Positions 18,801 through 27,800 of a stretch of 64,000 nucleotides of DNA are shown here, piece after piece. The position numbers and the translations under genes were made by a program. This DNA is from Chitinophaga niabensis. Lineage in GTDB: Bacteria; Bacteroidota; Bacteroidia; Chitinophagales; Chitinophagaceae. The number at the start of each line of letters is the position of its first letter. Position 1 is the stretch's first letter. Below the pieces are notes generated by a model that saw only the letters and a list, made by a program, of their open reading frames with translations, was not told the DNA's origin and made no database searches. The stretch covers positions 1,924,482-1,988,481 of the forward strand of contig NZ_FSRA01000001.1 of NCBI RefSeq assembly GCF_900129465.1, given 5' to 3'.

Positions 18801-18950
18801 GATCTGCGTATTGGTCACATCCGGAAAAGCTTCAATAGGTGTATTCAGAAAAGAGACCACGCCACCAACGGTCAGCACCGCCAGCATAAAGAAGATGAAA
18901 AACTTATTCTTGAGCGAAAACCCTACAATATTTCGAATGAATTTGTTCAT
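15852..18950 (-). CDS. czcA: CzcA-type heavy-metal efflux RND pump
   Basis: The inner-membrane proton-driven pump of a tripartite exporter, 1,032 residues, the usual length of the family. The N-terminal helix, the large periplasmic loops (pore domain motif around PVEAFPDVTN-like residues 37-47) and the second half-repeat (IALFGICIQNGVILIS) are all present. The transmembrane-4 signature is D396-F-G-III-D402-G-AVVMV-E409. This is the DFG...DG...VE pattern of the Zn/Co/Cd (CzcA/HME1) group, not of the Cu/Ag CusA group. It is transcribed leftward, 4 bases after the fusion-protein gene and within an operon that also carries a CDF exporter. Export of divalent cations such as zinc, cobalt or cadmium from periplasm or cytoplasm is therefore the best call. 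The exact ion is not proven. Confidence 0.93.
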   Translation of the reverse strand: MNKFIRNIVGFSLKNKFFIFFMLAVLTVGGVVSFLNTPIEAFPDVTNTQIVIVTEWNGRSAEEVERFVTTPIEISMNGVQKKTSVRSITMFGLSVIKIIFDDDVEDFFARQQVNNMLRNVSLPESVEPEVQPPYGPTGEVFRYWLKSEHRDSRSLLTYQNWVIDRQLRAVPGVADVVAFGGQEKIYEITADPIKLAKYNITPLELYEAASKSNVNVGGDVIEKNGQAYVVRGIGLLDNIKDIENIIIQNIDGTPILVKNVANVRETSAPRVGQAGLNDQDDIVEGIVVMRKGENPHEVLNRIKAKVNELNEKVLPSDIKMVTFYDRDTLMSYCTRTVMHNLLEGIIFVTVIVFLFMADWRTTVIVGIIIPLSLLFAFICLKLKGMSANLLSMGAIDFGIIIDGAVVMVEGIFVMLDHKARQFGMERFNRLAKMGWIKKTGGELGKAVFFSKLIIIISLLPIFSFQKVEGKMFSPLAWTLGFALLGALLFTLTLVPVLSSILLRKNVKEKHNPIVRFFHRIVMKGFNWTYGHKRLSLVIAVMFMGLSFASAKFLGSEFLPQLNEGALWVEAKLPMSMSLNETTKFVHQFRKELSSFPEVNGVLSQTGRSNDGTDPSGFYYVQCQVNLKPKEEWKRKITMDQLVEEMDKRLKQYQGVGYNYSQPIIDNVAEAVAGINASNAVKIYGENLEELDRLANQVIAQIENVNGIKDVGILRNIGQPEMSVRLDEQKMALYGVKTADAQAVIEMAIGGKTATQLYEGEKKFDVRIRYDQNYRKDEDDLRNLVVPAMNGNKIPLKEIATIETVTGPAFIYRDDTKRFIGVKFSVRDRDLGSTIAEAQAKVEKAVKLPKGYSIGWTGEFENQVRATNRLTQVVPVSLIAIFIVLFIMMGSVKDAGLILMNVPFALIGGILALHATGMNFGISAGVGFIALFGICIQNGVILISVFHKNLQMKMPLNEAIRSGVEERIRPVVMTALMAAIGLIPAAVSTGIGSETQKPLAIVVIGGLITATVLTLLIFPLIFYSAYKSKKALL

Positions 18951-18954
18951 GCCA

Positions 18955-20037
18955 TTAATCGTTCAATGCGTCATAGATCAGCAACTGATTCTTTGAGATC
19001 ACCTTTTCGCCTGTATTTAATCCCCTGGTGATATAGCTCACATCATTCAGGGATTTATTCACTTTTACTTCCCGGGTATCTATATTGAACTTATCCCGGA
19101 ACACCATTACAAAATTCTTCCCTTTATCAAAGATCACTGCGGAAGAAGGAATGGTCAGCATTTCACCGCCCTCCCTGTAACGCAGCAGTACGGTAGCAAA
19201 CATCTCCGGCTTCAGCAACATGCCTTCATTATCCAGCCGGATACGCACCTGCATGGTTTTCGTTTCAGGGTCCAGCACATTGTATACTTTATCTATCTGC
19301 CCGTGGAAAACCTTATCAGGATAACTGATCGTGGTTATTTCCGCCGGAATACCTTCTTTCACACGGGAAATATCTGTTTCAAATACATTAGCCATCACCC
19401 ACACATCATCCAGTTCGGAAATGGTGAACATATTCAGGTTGTTATCCGAACGCATCTCCATGCCGTTATTAATATTCTTCTCTATGATATAGCCACTGAT
19501 AGGTGCGGTAACAATAGAGGTAGATCCGTTTCCTTTGCGGTAGATCTGCAGCAGTTCATTCAGCCGGGAGATCTCCGCATCCGCTTTATTCACTTCTCCC
19601 TGGGCATTCACCACATCCTTTTGTGTGGCCAGCTGGCTGGTATAGAGGTCCTGCGCTACTTTAAGCCCTTTCTCCGCCACAGCCCTGTCTGACCGGGCCT
19701 GCGTAAGCTGTTTATCATAGTCCGCGATTTCCCCGCTCTGGATCACGGCCAGCACCTGTCCTTTTTTTACATAATCTCCCAGTTGTACTTTAATATCTTT
19801 GATATAGCCACTCACCAGGGGGTATAACTTTAATACCTTTCCCATATCAGGCGTTACTTTACCAGAGAGGCGTAATTCACTTTCCACAGGTTTGAAAGCA
19901 GCGGTATCGATACGGATGCTGGCAAGCATAGTATCACTTAATACAAATGTGGCGGCCTCCGTATCTTCTGCATGGCTTTGCTTGCAGCTGGTATAACCTG
20001 CTGTGAGAGCGATGATAAGAAGTGCGTATAGTTTCAT
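18955..20037 (-). CDS. Efflux RND periplasmic adaptor (membrane fusion protein)
   Basis: A 360-residue adaptor linking the RND pump to the outer-membrane channel. The start at 20037 gives a proper lipoprotein signal (MKLYALLIIALTAGYTSC, Cys18); an earlier in-frame start would overlap the upstream gene and spoil it. Domain order: barrel-sandwich half (LKLYPLVSGYIKDIKVQLGDY), an alpha-hairpin with coiled-coil character (about 115-175), the second lipoyl half (IVTAPISGYIIEKNINNG), a beta-barrel (VWVMANVFETDISRVKEG) and a membrane-proximal domain. The last residues (GLNTGEKVISKNQLLIYDAL) are typical of CusB/CzcB proteins. It has no extra N-terminal metal-binding domain. It starts 10 bases after the TolC-like gene ends. 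Confidence 0.92.
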   Translation of the reverse strand: MKLYALLIIALTAGYTSCKQSHAEDTEAATFVLSDTMLASIRIDTAAFKPVESELRLSGKVTPDMGKVLKLYPLVSGYIKDIKVQLGDYVKKGQVLAVIQSGEIADYDKQLTQARSDRAVAEKGLKVAQDLYTSQLATQKDVVNAQGEVNKADAEISRLNELLQIYRKGNGSTSIVTAPISGYIIEKNINNGMEMRSDNNLNMFTISELDDVWVMANVFETDISRVKEGIPAEITTISYPDKVFHGQIDKVYNVLDPETKTMQVRIRLDNEGMLLKPEMFATVLLRYREGGEMLTIPSSAVIFDKGKNFVMVFRDKFNIDTREVKVNKSLNDVSYITRGLNTGEKVISKNQLLIYDALND

Positions 20038-20047
20038 GTCCTTTCGG

Positions 20048-21307
20048 TTATTGCGTAATATTAAAAAGTTCAGTACCTGTTGCATAGTTCAGTTCTTCAT
20101 AAGCCAGTACACGGTCTGTCAGGAACTTATTCGTATGCTTTACATGGTCGCTGTAGCTGTTGAAATAATCAATGAACTGCAGCAGCGAGATGTTTCCTTT
20201 GCGGAAGTTCTGTGCTACTTCCGCTATGAGTTTATCATACTCTGTGTTAAAGCTTTTGATGTCCGGCCAGCCAGTTCCTTTTTCAAGGAACCGGATCTTT
20301 TGCAGGGCTGAGCTTACTTCAGTAGATATGGTAAATTGTTGTTGCTGTAATAAAACGTCCTGCGTTTTTACTTCGTAGTCTGCAGACCTGATATTACCCT
20401 GGTTGCGGTTCCATACCGGCAGGTCTATACCTAAGGTCATACCAATGAAATGCGGGGCATAACTGCCATTGCGGTCGTACGTAGCACCCAGGTGCAGATC
20501 AGGTACTGCCAGTGCTTTTTGCAGCCTGTAGTTCACCTTTGCCATTTGTAATTGGTTGGTGGCCATCAGTAGATCAGGCCGGTTAGCCAATGCGGTATCC
20601 GTTAATGATTGTTGTGTATAACGCCCCAGGTTATACTGTGATAATACATCTCCGGATACCACCGGCGTCACCGGCTGATCACTGCCTAGTAACTGTTGCA
20701 GGTTAAGTGAGGCTGCCAGCTCCTGCTGGCGCAGATCAGTATAATCATTTGCAATGCCTACCTGCAAAGCCTGGAGGCGGATCACGTCTGCATGTGCCAC
20801 ACTTCCTTTTTCATCCGCCGAACGGTACGCATCCAGTATCTTTTGCAGATTGGAGAGTTGCTCCTGTAATACCTTTTCTGTTTCTTTTAAAAAATAAAGC
20901 TGGTAATAGTTACTGCGTAATTGTAAACGCAGCATACGCATTAGTTCTGTAAAGGCAGCAGCAGATGTGGCTGCATTCCATTGTGCCAATTGTACCTGTT
21001 TGTTTCGCTTGCCTGCCAGGAGTATCAGTTGGTCTATACTTCCTTCCACCTGTCCGCCGCTGCCTAAATTAAATGGTTGTACTTTATCTGTAGTGCCAAA
21101 GCCAAGGGTTGTAGAAAAAGAGGGATTGTTCCAGAGCCTTGCCTGTTGTACAAGCGCCTCGTTTGCATTCACCTGGTATCGTTGAGCCAGTAACTGATAG
21201 TTGTGTTGAAGGAAACGGCCTTCCGCTTCCTGTAATGTGAGCGATTGCGCAAATCCTTTCGTTGTGAGCAAGATCAGTACACTTGTTATGATCCGGAGCT
21301 GTTTCAT
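20048..21307 (-). CDS. TolC-like outer-membrane efflux channel
   Basis: A 419-residue outer-membrane factor, the exit duct of the RND system. It begins with a signal peptide (MKQLRIITSVLILLTTKGFAQ), for which the start at 21307 is chosen over one six codons upstream. Two long coiled-coil repeats follow, with the family landmarks LTLQEAEGRFLQHNYQLLAQ, NRPDLLMATNQLQMAKVNYRLQKA and LGIDLPVWNRNQGNIRSA. The gene lies between the sensor kinase (65 bases upstream) and the adaptor gene. The gene order channel-adaptor-pump matches czcCBA/cusCBA operons. Confidence 0.92.
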   Translation of the reverse strand: MKQLRIITSVLILLTTKGFAQSLTLQEAEGRFLQHNYQLLAQRYQVNANEALVQQARLWNNPSFSTTLGFGTTDKVQPFNLGSGGQVEGSIDQLILLAGKRNKQVQLAQWNAATSAAAFTELMRMLRLQLRSNYYQLYFLKETEKVLQEQLSNLQKILDAYRSADEKGSVAHADVIRLQALQVGIANDYTDLRQQELAASLNLQQLLGSDQPVTPVVSGDVLSQYNLGRYTQQSLTDTALANRPDLLMATNQLQMAKVNYRLQKALAVPDLHLGATYDRNGSYAPHFIGMTLGIDLPVWNRNQGNIRSADYEVKTQDVLLQQQQFTISTEVSSALQKIRFLEKGTGWPDIKSFNTEYDKLIAEVAQNFRKGNISLLQFIDYFNSYSDHVKHTNKFLTDRVLAYEELNYATGTELFNITQ

Positions 21308-21372
21308 TGATACAAAGCTCCACAAGTGGAATTAAAGGGGCCTTTAAGGGAGATTAAAAAGAAATTAAAATC

Positions 21373-22743
21373 TTATAAATGGGGTAACTGCACGGTAAAT
21401 ACCGTTCCTTTAGCGTCTTCAGATAATACAGTGATCTGCCCTTCATGCAGTTGCACGATCTTTTTGCAGATGGACAGGCCCAGGCCGTGCCCGCGTGTTG
21501 CCTGTGCATTACGGCCACGGAAGAAGGGTTCAAAGATCTTATCCTGTTCATCTGCAGCTATGCCTATACCATTGTCTTTTACACTGATCAGGATGTACCG
21601 GCTGTTGAAATCAATGGTTACCCTGGCAGTGTGATCTTCAGAGAACTTGCAGGCATTATCAAAAAGGTTAATAAAAAGCACTTTCAGAAGACTTTCATTT
21701 CCGTTACAGGTAACCAGCGTGTCCTGCTCCGGTTCTTTCATGAACTGCATCTCCACTTTGCTGTTCTCCTTTCTTTTCAGGCGAACGAGGTCCGCCGTAT
21801 CGATAAGCAGTTCATCAATGCGCACAGGCGTGAATATAAATTCGTGGCGGTTAAGTTCGGACTGCGCCAGCTGCAACAATCCATTGGTGAGTTCAGAGAG
21901 GCCTTCTGCATCTTCCAGCACGGAATTAAGTACTGCCTCGTACTCCTCCCCGCTCCTGCCTTTGGCCAGGGTTACCTGCAACTGGCTGATGATGGCTGCC
22001 AGCGGTGTACGCAGTTCATGGGAGGCATTGCTTACAAAGCTTTTCTGCAGGTCAAAAGAATGGCTGAGCCTTTGCAGCATGGTATTAAAGTTAGCACCCA
22101 GCTGTGCTATTTCATCTTTCCCTTTAATGGCCACCCGCGTATCCTGCAGGTTATTGGCATTGATACTGTCCGCCTGCTCCACTAACCGGTCTATTGGCTG
22201 CATCATCTTACGCGCAAAGAAGTAACCGATACCTACCAGCAACACCACTGCCACGATCAATTCTATAAGGATGATCTGCTGGAGGTTCTGCAGGTTCTGA
22301 AAGCCATATTTATCAAAAGAAGAAACAAGTACCAGTACAGACACATTATCTTCAGTATAATAAACACCCACCGTTTCGCCCTCGTTATTTGTACGGATAT
22401 ACTGCCCGTGTTCCTTGATATAGTCCAGCAGGAATTTCTGGGTACGTACGGCAGTATCCTTCATGTTCGTATACAGGAGATCATATCTTTCGTTATAGAC
22501 CAGGATGGTTTCGCGGTAAAGGTCCTGGAAGGTGGTTTTATCCAGTTTGCGCAGCAGGCCTATCTGTACCTGGTCGTTTTCAATGATCACACTGCCAATG
22601 GAGCGTGCGCGGTATTCCAGCCTGTCCAGGTATTCCGCGCGGCGGGATTGTGCAGAGAAGTAATATGCCAGGGTGGCAAAGGCAATCAGCAGGAAGGCTG
22701 CAGATAATGTATAATAGAGGGCAATCTTATATTTGATCTTCAT
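21373..22743 (-). CDS. Sensor histidine kinase of the metal operon
   Basis: A 456-residue membrane kinase. A first transmembrane helix (about 8-28) and a second (about 150-175) bracket a periplasmic sensor domain. A HAMP linker (KMMQPIDRLVEQADSI) follows. The HisKA box SNAS-H242-ELRTPLA carries the phosphorylated histidine. The ATPase domain shows an N-box (LFINLFDNACKFS), G1 (VKDNGIGIA), an F-box (FEPFFRG) and G2 (GHGLGLSI). It belongs with the response-regulator gene 3 bases upstream and probably senses periplasmic metal to switch on the exporter genes. The sensor domain contains no His/Cys cluster, so the ligand cannot be read from the sequence. Confidence 0.93.
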   Translation of the reverse strand: MKIKYKIALYYTLSAAFLLIAFATLAYYFSAQSRRAEYLDRLEYRARSIGSVIIENDQVQIGLLRKLDKTTFQDLYRETILVYNERYDLLYTNMKDTAVRTQKFLLDYIKEHGQYIRTNNEGETVGVYYTEDNVSVLVLVSSFDKYGFQNLQNLQQIILIELIVAVVLLVGIGYFFARKMMQPIDRLVEQADSINANNLQDTRVAIKGKDEIAQLGANFNTMLQRLSHSFDLQKSFVSNASHELRTPLAAIISQLQVTLAKGRSGEEYEAVLNSVLEDAEGLSELTNGLLQLAQSELNRHEFIFTPVRIDELLIDTADLVRLKRKENSKVEMQFMKEPEQDTLVTCNGNESLLKVLFINLFDNACKFSEDHTARVTIDFNSRYILISVKDNGIGIAADEQDKIFEPFFRGRNAQATRGHGLGLSICKKIVQLHEGQITVLSEDAKGTVFTVQLPHL

Positions 22744-22746
22744 ACA

Positions 22747-23436
22747 TCAGTCCTCTTCTGATAAATAATACCCCATGCCTGTTTTGGTATGCAGTAATTT
22801 CTGCTCATGGTCTTTATCGATCTTTTTACGCAGGAAGTTCATGTATACTTCTATTACATTGGTGCCGGTATCAAAATCGATGTTCCATACCTTTTCCGCA
22901 ATGGTTACTTTGGAGATCACTTTCCCTTTATGCAGGGCCAGTAATTCCAGCAGCTGGAACTCCTTTGCCGTTAATGCGATCTTTTTCCCGTTGCGGGACA
23001 CTTCTTTGCGCTCCCGGTCTATTTCGAGGTCTGCCACCACCAGTTTATGACGGTTCACGGGTGCCACTTCTGCGCCGGCGCGTTTCAGGAATACGCGTAT
23101 CCGGGCCAGCAGTTCCCGGAAGTCGAATGGTTTCACGAGGTAATCGTCCGCCCCCAGTTCAAAGGCCTGCATTTTATCGTCCATGCCGCCAAGGGCTGTG
23201 AGCATGATCACCGGCACCTTGTTATTACGGCGGCGGATCACTTCGCAGATCTCATAACCATTATGGTGAGGCAGGTTGAGGTCCAGGATCACCAGGTCGT
23301 AATCGTGGCTGGCTGCAAGGCTTTTGCCCATGCGGCCATCATAGGCCACTTCTACTTCAAAGCCATTTTCTTCCAACCCCATTTTTACGGCATTGGCCAC
23401 TTTTACTTCATCTTCAACGATCAATATCCTTTGCAT
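22747..23436 (-). CDS. OmpR-family response regulator of the metal operon
   Basis: A 229-residue two-domain DNA-binding regulator. The receiver has the acidic pair E8-D9, the phospho-acceptor D52 (ILD52LNLP), a T-A pair in MLTALGG and the K of VKPFD. The C-terminal winged helix (LTAKEFQLLELLALHKGKV ... VIEVYMNFLRKKID) is of the OmpR/PhoB type. It lies between the CDF gene (7 bases) and its kinase (3 bases), so the whole operon is probably autoregulated. Its DNA target would be expected in the region 24428-24825, but I could not identify a convincing direct repeat there. Confidence 0.94.
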   Translation of the reverse strand: MQRILIVEDEVKVANAVKMGLEENGFEVEVAYDGRMGKSLAASHDYDLVILDLNLPHHNGYEICEVIRRRNNKVPVIMLTALGGMDDKMQAFELGADDYLVKPFDFRELLARIRVFLKRAGAEVAPVNRHKLVVADLEIDRERKEVSRNGKKIALTAKEFQLLELLALHKGKVISKVTIAEKVWNIDFDTGTNVIEVYMNFLRKKIDKDHEQKLLHTKTGMGYYLSEED

Positions 23437-23443
23437 AGCAATG

Positions 23444-24427
23444 CTAATCTACTGCATGTTTGCGATTGGGCAATACATTTTCGCGGGTCCAGGTGATCTT
23501 GTGCCGGAAGGGATGGCTCCGTACCGGGCATTCCGATAACTGGCAATACTGGCAGAGGGCTGGTATGCAGGGGTCCACATGTATGAAGAATTCCACTTCA
23601 TGGCCTTTCAGCTCCCGGTTCACCAGCTGCTCAAATGCTTTGATCTCTTCGTGCGCCTGGCTTAGTTCCAGGTAATACGGTAGTGTAACGTGGCAGTCTA
23701 TATGGTAATTATTGCCATACTGCTGTACCCGCATATTATGCACATCTATCCAGGTACGGTGCCTGTGCTCGTTCAGGATCTCAATCACCTTATCTATTAC
23801 CTGCATATCTGTTTCATCCATCAACCCGGAAATGGATTGCCGCATCAGCTGGTATCCTTTGCGAAGGATCATAACTCCCATCACAACAGATACGGCGGGG
23901 TCTATCCAGGTCTGGCCCGTAAAACGGATGATCACCAGTGCAATGATCAGCGCTGCGGAACTATAAGCATCTGTTAAGATATGCTGTCCGTTCCCCGAGA
24001 GGGTGATTGAATTCAATTGTTTGCCTGACCTTGCCAGGTACAATCCCAGTAATAAATTAACAACAGCTGTGCTGCTGATCACCCAGATACCCTGGTCTAT
24101 CTGCAGCAGTTCAGGTTTTATAATAAAATACTGTACTGCCTTAAAAAGGATCAGTACACCGGCAATACCGATCATGGCACCTTCAAAGCCGATGGAAAAG
24201 AATTCAACTTTCCCATGTCCGTAAGGGTGATTCGCATCCTTTGGTTTGCCGGTAAGGTAGATACTGTAACAGGCAAAACCTCCCGCTACCACATTAATGA
24301 TAGATTCCAAAGCATCAGACAGGATGGCTACGGAATGGGTAAGAAAGTAAGCTGCAAATTTCGCAAGGGTCAGCAACAGGCTGATGCCAAGAGAAAGCAG
24401 GATGATCCGTAGTTCTTTTCTTATCAA
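23444..24427 (-). CDS. Cation diffusion facilitator (CDF) exporter with Cys-rich tail
   Basis: A 327-residue inner-membrane metal/proton antiporter that moves Zn, Fe, Co or Cd out of the cytoplasm. Six transmembrane segments fill the first 210 residues. The transport site is read as D38-A-L-E41 in helix 2 and H149-I-L-T-D153 in helix 5. E41 replaces the residue most often His or Asp in this position, so specificity is uncertain. A cytoplasmic ferredoxin-like domain (WIDVHNMRVQQYGNNYHIDCHV) follows. The tail is unusual: Cys287, Cys292, Cys295 and Cys300 form a C-x4-C-x2-C-x4-C array. It is the first gene of the leftward metal operon. Confidence 0.93.
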   Translation of the reverse strand: MIRKELRIILLSLGISLLLTLAKFAAYFLTHSVAILSDALESIINVVAGGFACYSIYLTGKPKDANHPYGHGKVEFFSIGFEGAMIGIAGVLILFKAVQYFIIKPELLQIDQGIWVISSTAVVNLLLGLYLARSGKQLNSITLSGNGQHILTDAYSSAALIIALVIIRFTGQTWIDPAVSVVMGVMILRKGYQLMRQSISGLMDETDMQVIDKVIEILNEHRHRTWIDVHNMRVQQYGNNYHIDCHVTLPYYLELSQAHEEIKAFEQLVNRELKGHEVEFFIHVDPCIPALCQYCQLSECPVRSHPFRHKITWTRENVLPNRKHAVD

Positions 24428-24825
24428 GTGAGGCAGTTTAGATTATTGCAAAGAAAATCCAAATTGTGTTAAAATGACACTTGCATTCCATTTTTAATCT
24501 GGTTAAATTTGTATAAATTGTGTTTATAGTTAACGTCAGAACAGGAAGCAATCAAAACCTTTAATTTTCTAAATCGAATTTAAACCAGCGGCAATTCTCA
24601 TAAAGGATCAACAGCGGGATCCATGGGATAATTCAGAATCAGCGGCACCTAATTTATAACCCCCAAATCCGTTCACCACAGGATGAACTAACTCAGGTAT
24701 TTATTCCGGCTAATACGGGATAATGTAATATTTCTATTAAGGAACATGCAAATAAACTTTCATCCTAACAGTTGTGAATGTAACCCATGTCAATTCGCTT
24801 TTATTACTGAAATCTAAATCACATT
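24428..24825. other. Divergent control region between metal operon and SusC locus
   Basis: 398 bases with no gene. It must carry the promoter of the leftward metal operon and that of the rightward SusC operon. On the plus strand there is one good promoter match (24481-24511), which would give susC a leader of about 310 bases. No CAAAnnTA (leftward -7) was found close to the CDF start. Short imperfect inverted repeats are present, but none is strong. Confidence 0.6.
24481..24511 (+). promoter_or_regulatory. Bacteroidota-type promoter upstream of susC
   Basis: TTG at 24481, a 20-base spacer, then TAAATTTG (24504-24511), a perfect match to the TAnnTTTG -7 box. It lies 314 bases before the susC start. 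Confidence 0.5.
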
Positions 24826-27800
24826 ATGATGCGATGTCTATTCTCATTCCTATTGCTTCTAGGAATCTCCCATGCTGTTTGGGCCCAGCAAATGTCTATC
24901 AGCGGCAGGGTACTTGCTGCAGACGACAAAAGCCCCCTGCCCGGTGTAACTATCCGGGTACAGGGTTCTCCTACAGGAACCTCTACCAATACAAGTGGTA
25001 GTTTTATCATCAGTGCCTCCCGCGGGCAGGTACTGCAGTTCAGTTACATTGGTTACATTACCAAGAGGGTAACCATTAATGCCGACACGGAAATATTAGT
25101 AGAATTGGAAACCGATGCCCAAAACCTGAAAGAGTTTGTGACCACCGCATACGGCATTTCCAAGAATGCCCGTTCCCTGGGTTCCTCCGTACAAAAAGTA
25201 GACGGGGAAGACGTAGCCCAGACACAACGGGAAAATTTCCTGAACGGCCTTGCAGGCCGGGTGGCAGGTGCTACGGTAACAGGTACTTCTGGTGCGCCGG
25301 GATCCTCTGCGCAACTGGTACTGCGTGGCGCTACCTCTATCGGGGGCAATAACTCACCACTCTATGTAGTGGACGGCGTGCCTTACGATAACCAGTCTGT
25401 TAACCAGGAAGCCCTGATAGGTGCTTCCAATCCTTCAGGAACAGCCTTTGCCAACAGAAACTCTGATTATGGTAACCGTGCCATGGACCTCAATCCGGAA
25501 GATATTGAAAGCATCACTATACTGAAAGGCCCTGAAGCTGCTGCCCTGTATGGTTCAGATGGCGCCTCAGGAGCAGTGCTCATCACTACCCGCAAAGGGA
25601 AAGCCGGAAGGTCTACCGTGAGTTACGATAATAACTTCCGCTTTGATAAAGTATACCGCTTCCCGAAAACACAACGGATCTACAGCCGGGGGCTTAACGG
25701 CGTGGCAGATGATAATGCCACCATTAATCCATTCGCATTCGGTTTAATGTCCGCCTACTTCGGTCCTAAATATGCAGACACTACCACCTTTTATGATAAC
25801 TTCGGAAACTTCTTCAAAACTGGTTTCCAGCAAAGGCATAGCCTGAACTTTGATGGCGGTAATGAGAAGTTCACCTTCCGCCTTTCTACCTCCTGGCTGG
25901 ACCAGAAGGGAACAGTACCCAACTCCGCTTTTCAACGGGGCACCATCCGCCTCACAGGTACGGCAAAGATCAGCGAGAAGTTGAGCATGACGGGTACTTT
26001 CACATATGTGAACTCCACAACAGACAAAACTTCCAAAGGTGCAGGAAGTTACTTCCTCACCCTGCTTACCTTCCCTGCGGATGAGGATGCACGGATCTAC
26101 CAGAACCCGGATGGCACCCGCAAAACACTCCGGGGCGGCAGTTACACTTCAGAATTCGACAATCCTTTCTGGGACGTGAACAAGAATACAGCCCAGGATA
26201 AAACGGCCCGTGTGAACGGATCTATTGTGGCTAACCTGGACCTCACCAACTGGCTGACCTTAAACGGTACGCTGGGTGTAGAGAACTATACCACTACCGG
26301 TTATTTCCTCACCCATCCGCAATCCCGCTACGGCTTTGCAACAAACGGGTTCCTTTCTCAAATGGATGTTGTTGCCAACAACATCAGCGGCATTGTAAGG
26401 GCAACCGCCCGTAAAACATGGGGTAAGTTTGGTAATATCCTCACCGTGGGAACTGCCATGGAGGACAATAATACCAAAACCAATTCCTTTAAAGGAGAAC
26501 GTTTCTATGAGCAGAATTTCATCTCCATCAATAACACAGATCCCTTATCCCGGGATATAAGATATACAGACAATACAGCACGGAAATTCCGTTTATTCGG
26601 TAACTACGAAGTGAGTTATAACGATATCCTTTACCTATCCCTGGCAGGCAGCAGAGAAGGGCACTCCTACTTTATGAGCCGGGTGGTGGATAAGAATCCC
26701 TTCTTTAACTATGGTTCTGCCTCTTTATCTTTTGTGTTCTCAGACCTTCAGCCTTTAAAGGAACTTTCCTGGCTGAGTTATGGTAAAGCCCGCCTTTCCT
26801 ACGCTACCACAGGTAAAGCGCCCTTTGCACCCTACGTGATAGATAACTCTATGACGCCCCAGATCACTACCGGTGGCGGATTCGCCTACGGCGTGAACGG
26901 GAATAACTTTGGCCTGGAGCCGGAACTCACCAAAAACCTGGAAGTTGGGGGTGAGTTCAAATTCATGAAAAACCGTATAGGCGTAGATGTTGCCTACTAT
27001 ATCCTCCGGAGCAGCAAGCAGATCCTTCGTGCGAGGTCCAGCTATGGCACCGGCTTTGTATTGAAATTCCTGAACGGTGGTGAAGTGGAGAACAAAGGAC
27101 TCGAAATACAGCTAACCGGCTCTCCTGTAAGAAGCAAAGACCTCCAATGGGATGTATTGGTGAACTTCGACCTGAACCGCGGAAAGATCCTGTCCATGCC
27201 GGCAGACCTGCCTTCTTACTATGATTCAGATACCTGGGTATTTGGTAACCTTCGTTCCCAATCCTATACCGGTGTAAATACGGGTAACCTTTCCGGTTAT
27301 ACCCTCCGCCGCAATAGTAAAGGCCAGTTGCTGATCAATCCAACAACAGGTTTACCACTGTCAAACGGAGACTTCTCCGTAGTGGGAGACCGTACGCCTG
27401 ACTTCAAAGTAGGGCTTGTGAATGACATCACTTACAAACAATTTAAGCTGAGCTTTAACCTGGACTTCCGTAAGGGCGGTGATGTATTCAACGGTAATGA
27501 ATATTATCTCTACCTGGCAGGCCTGAGTGAAAGAACGCTGGACAGGGAAAGAACACTTGTGATAAGGGGTGTACTGCAGGATGGCCTGGAAGAAACCAGT
27601 AAACCAACACCCAATGCAGTAGCTATTACGCCGTATTTCCGTTCAGATTACTGGGCTACAACAGTTGCTACTGAAGCGGATTTTATTGAATCTGTAGACT
27701 GGATGCGTTTACGCGATATCACCCTGCAATATGTACTGCCTGCTGCTTTCCTGAAAAGGCAGCACTTTGTAAAATCGGCTTCTGTTTATGTAACAGGAAC

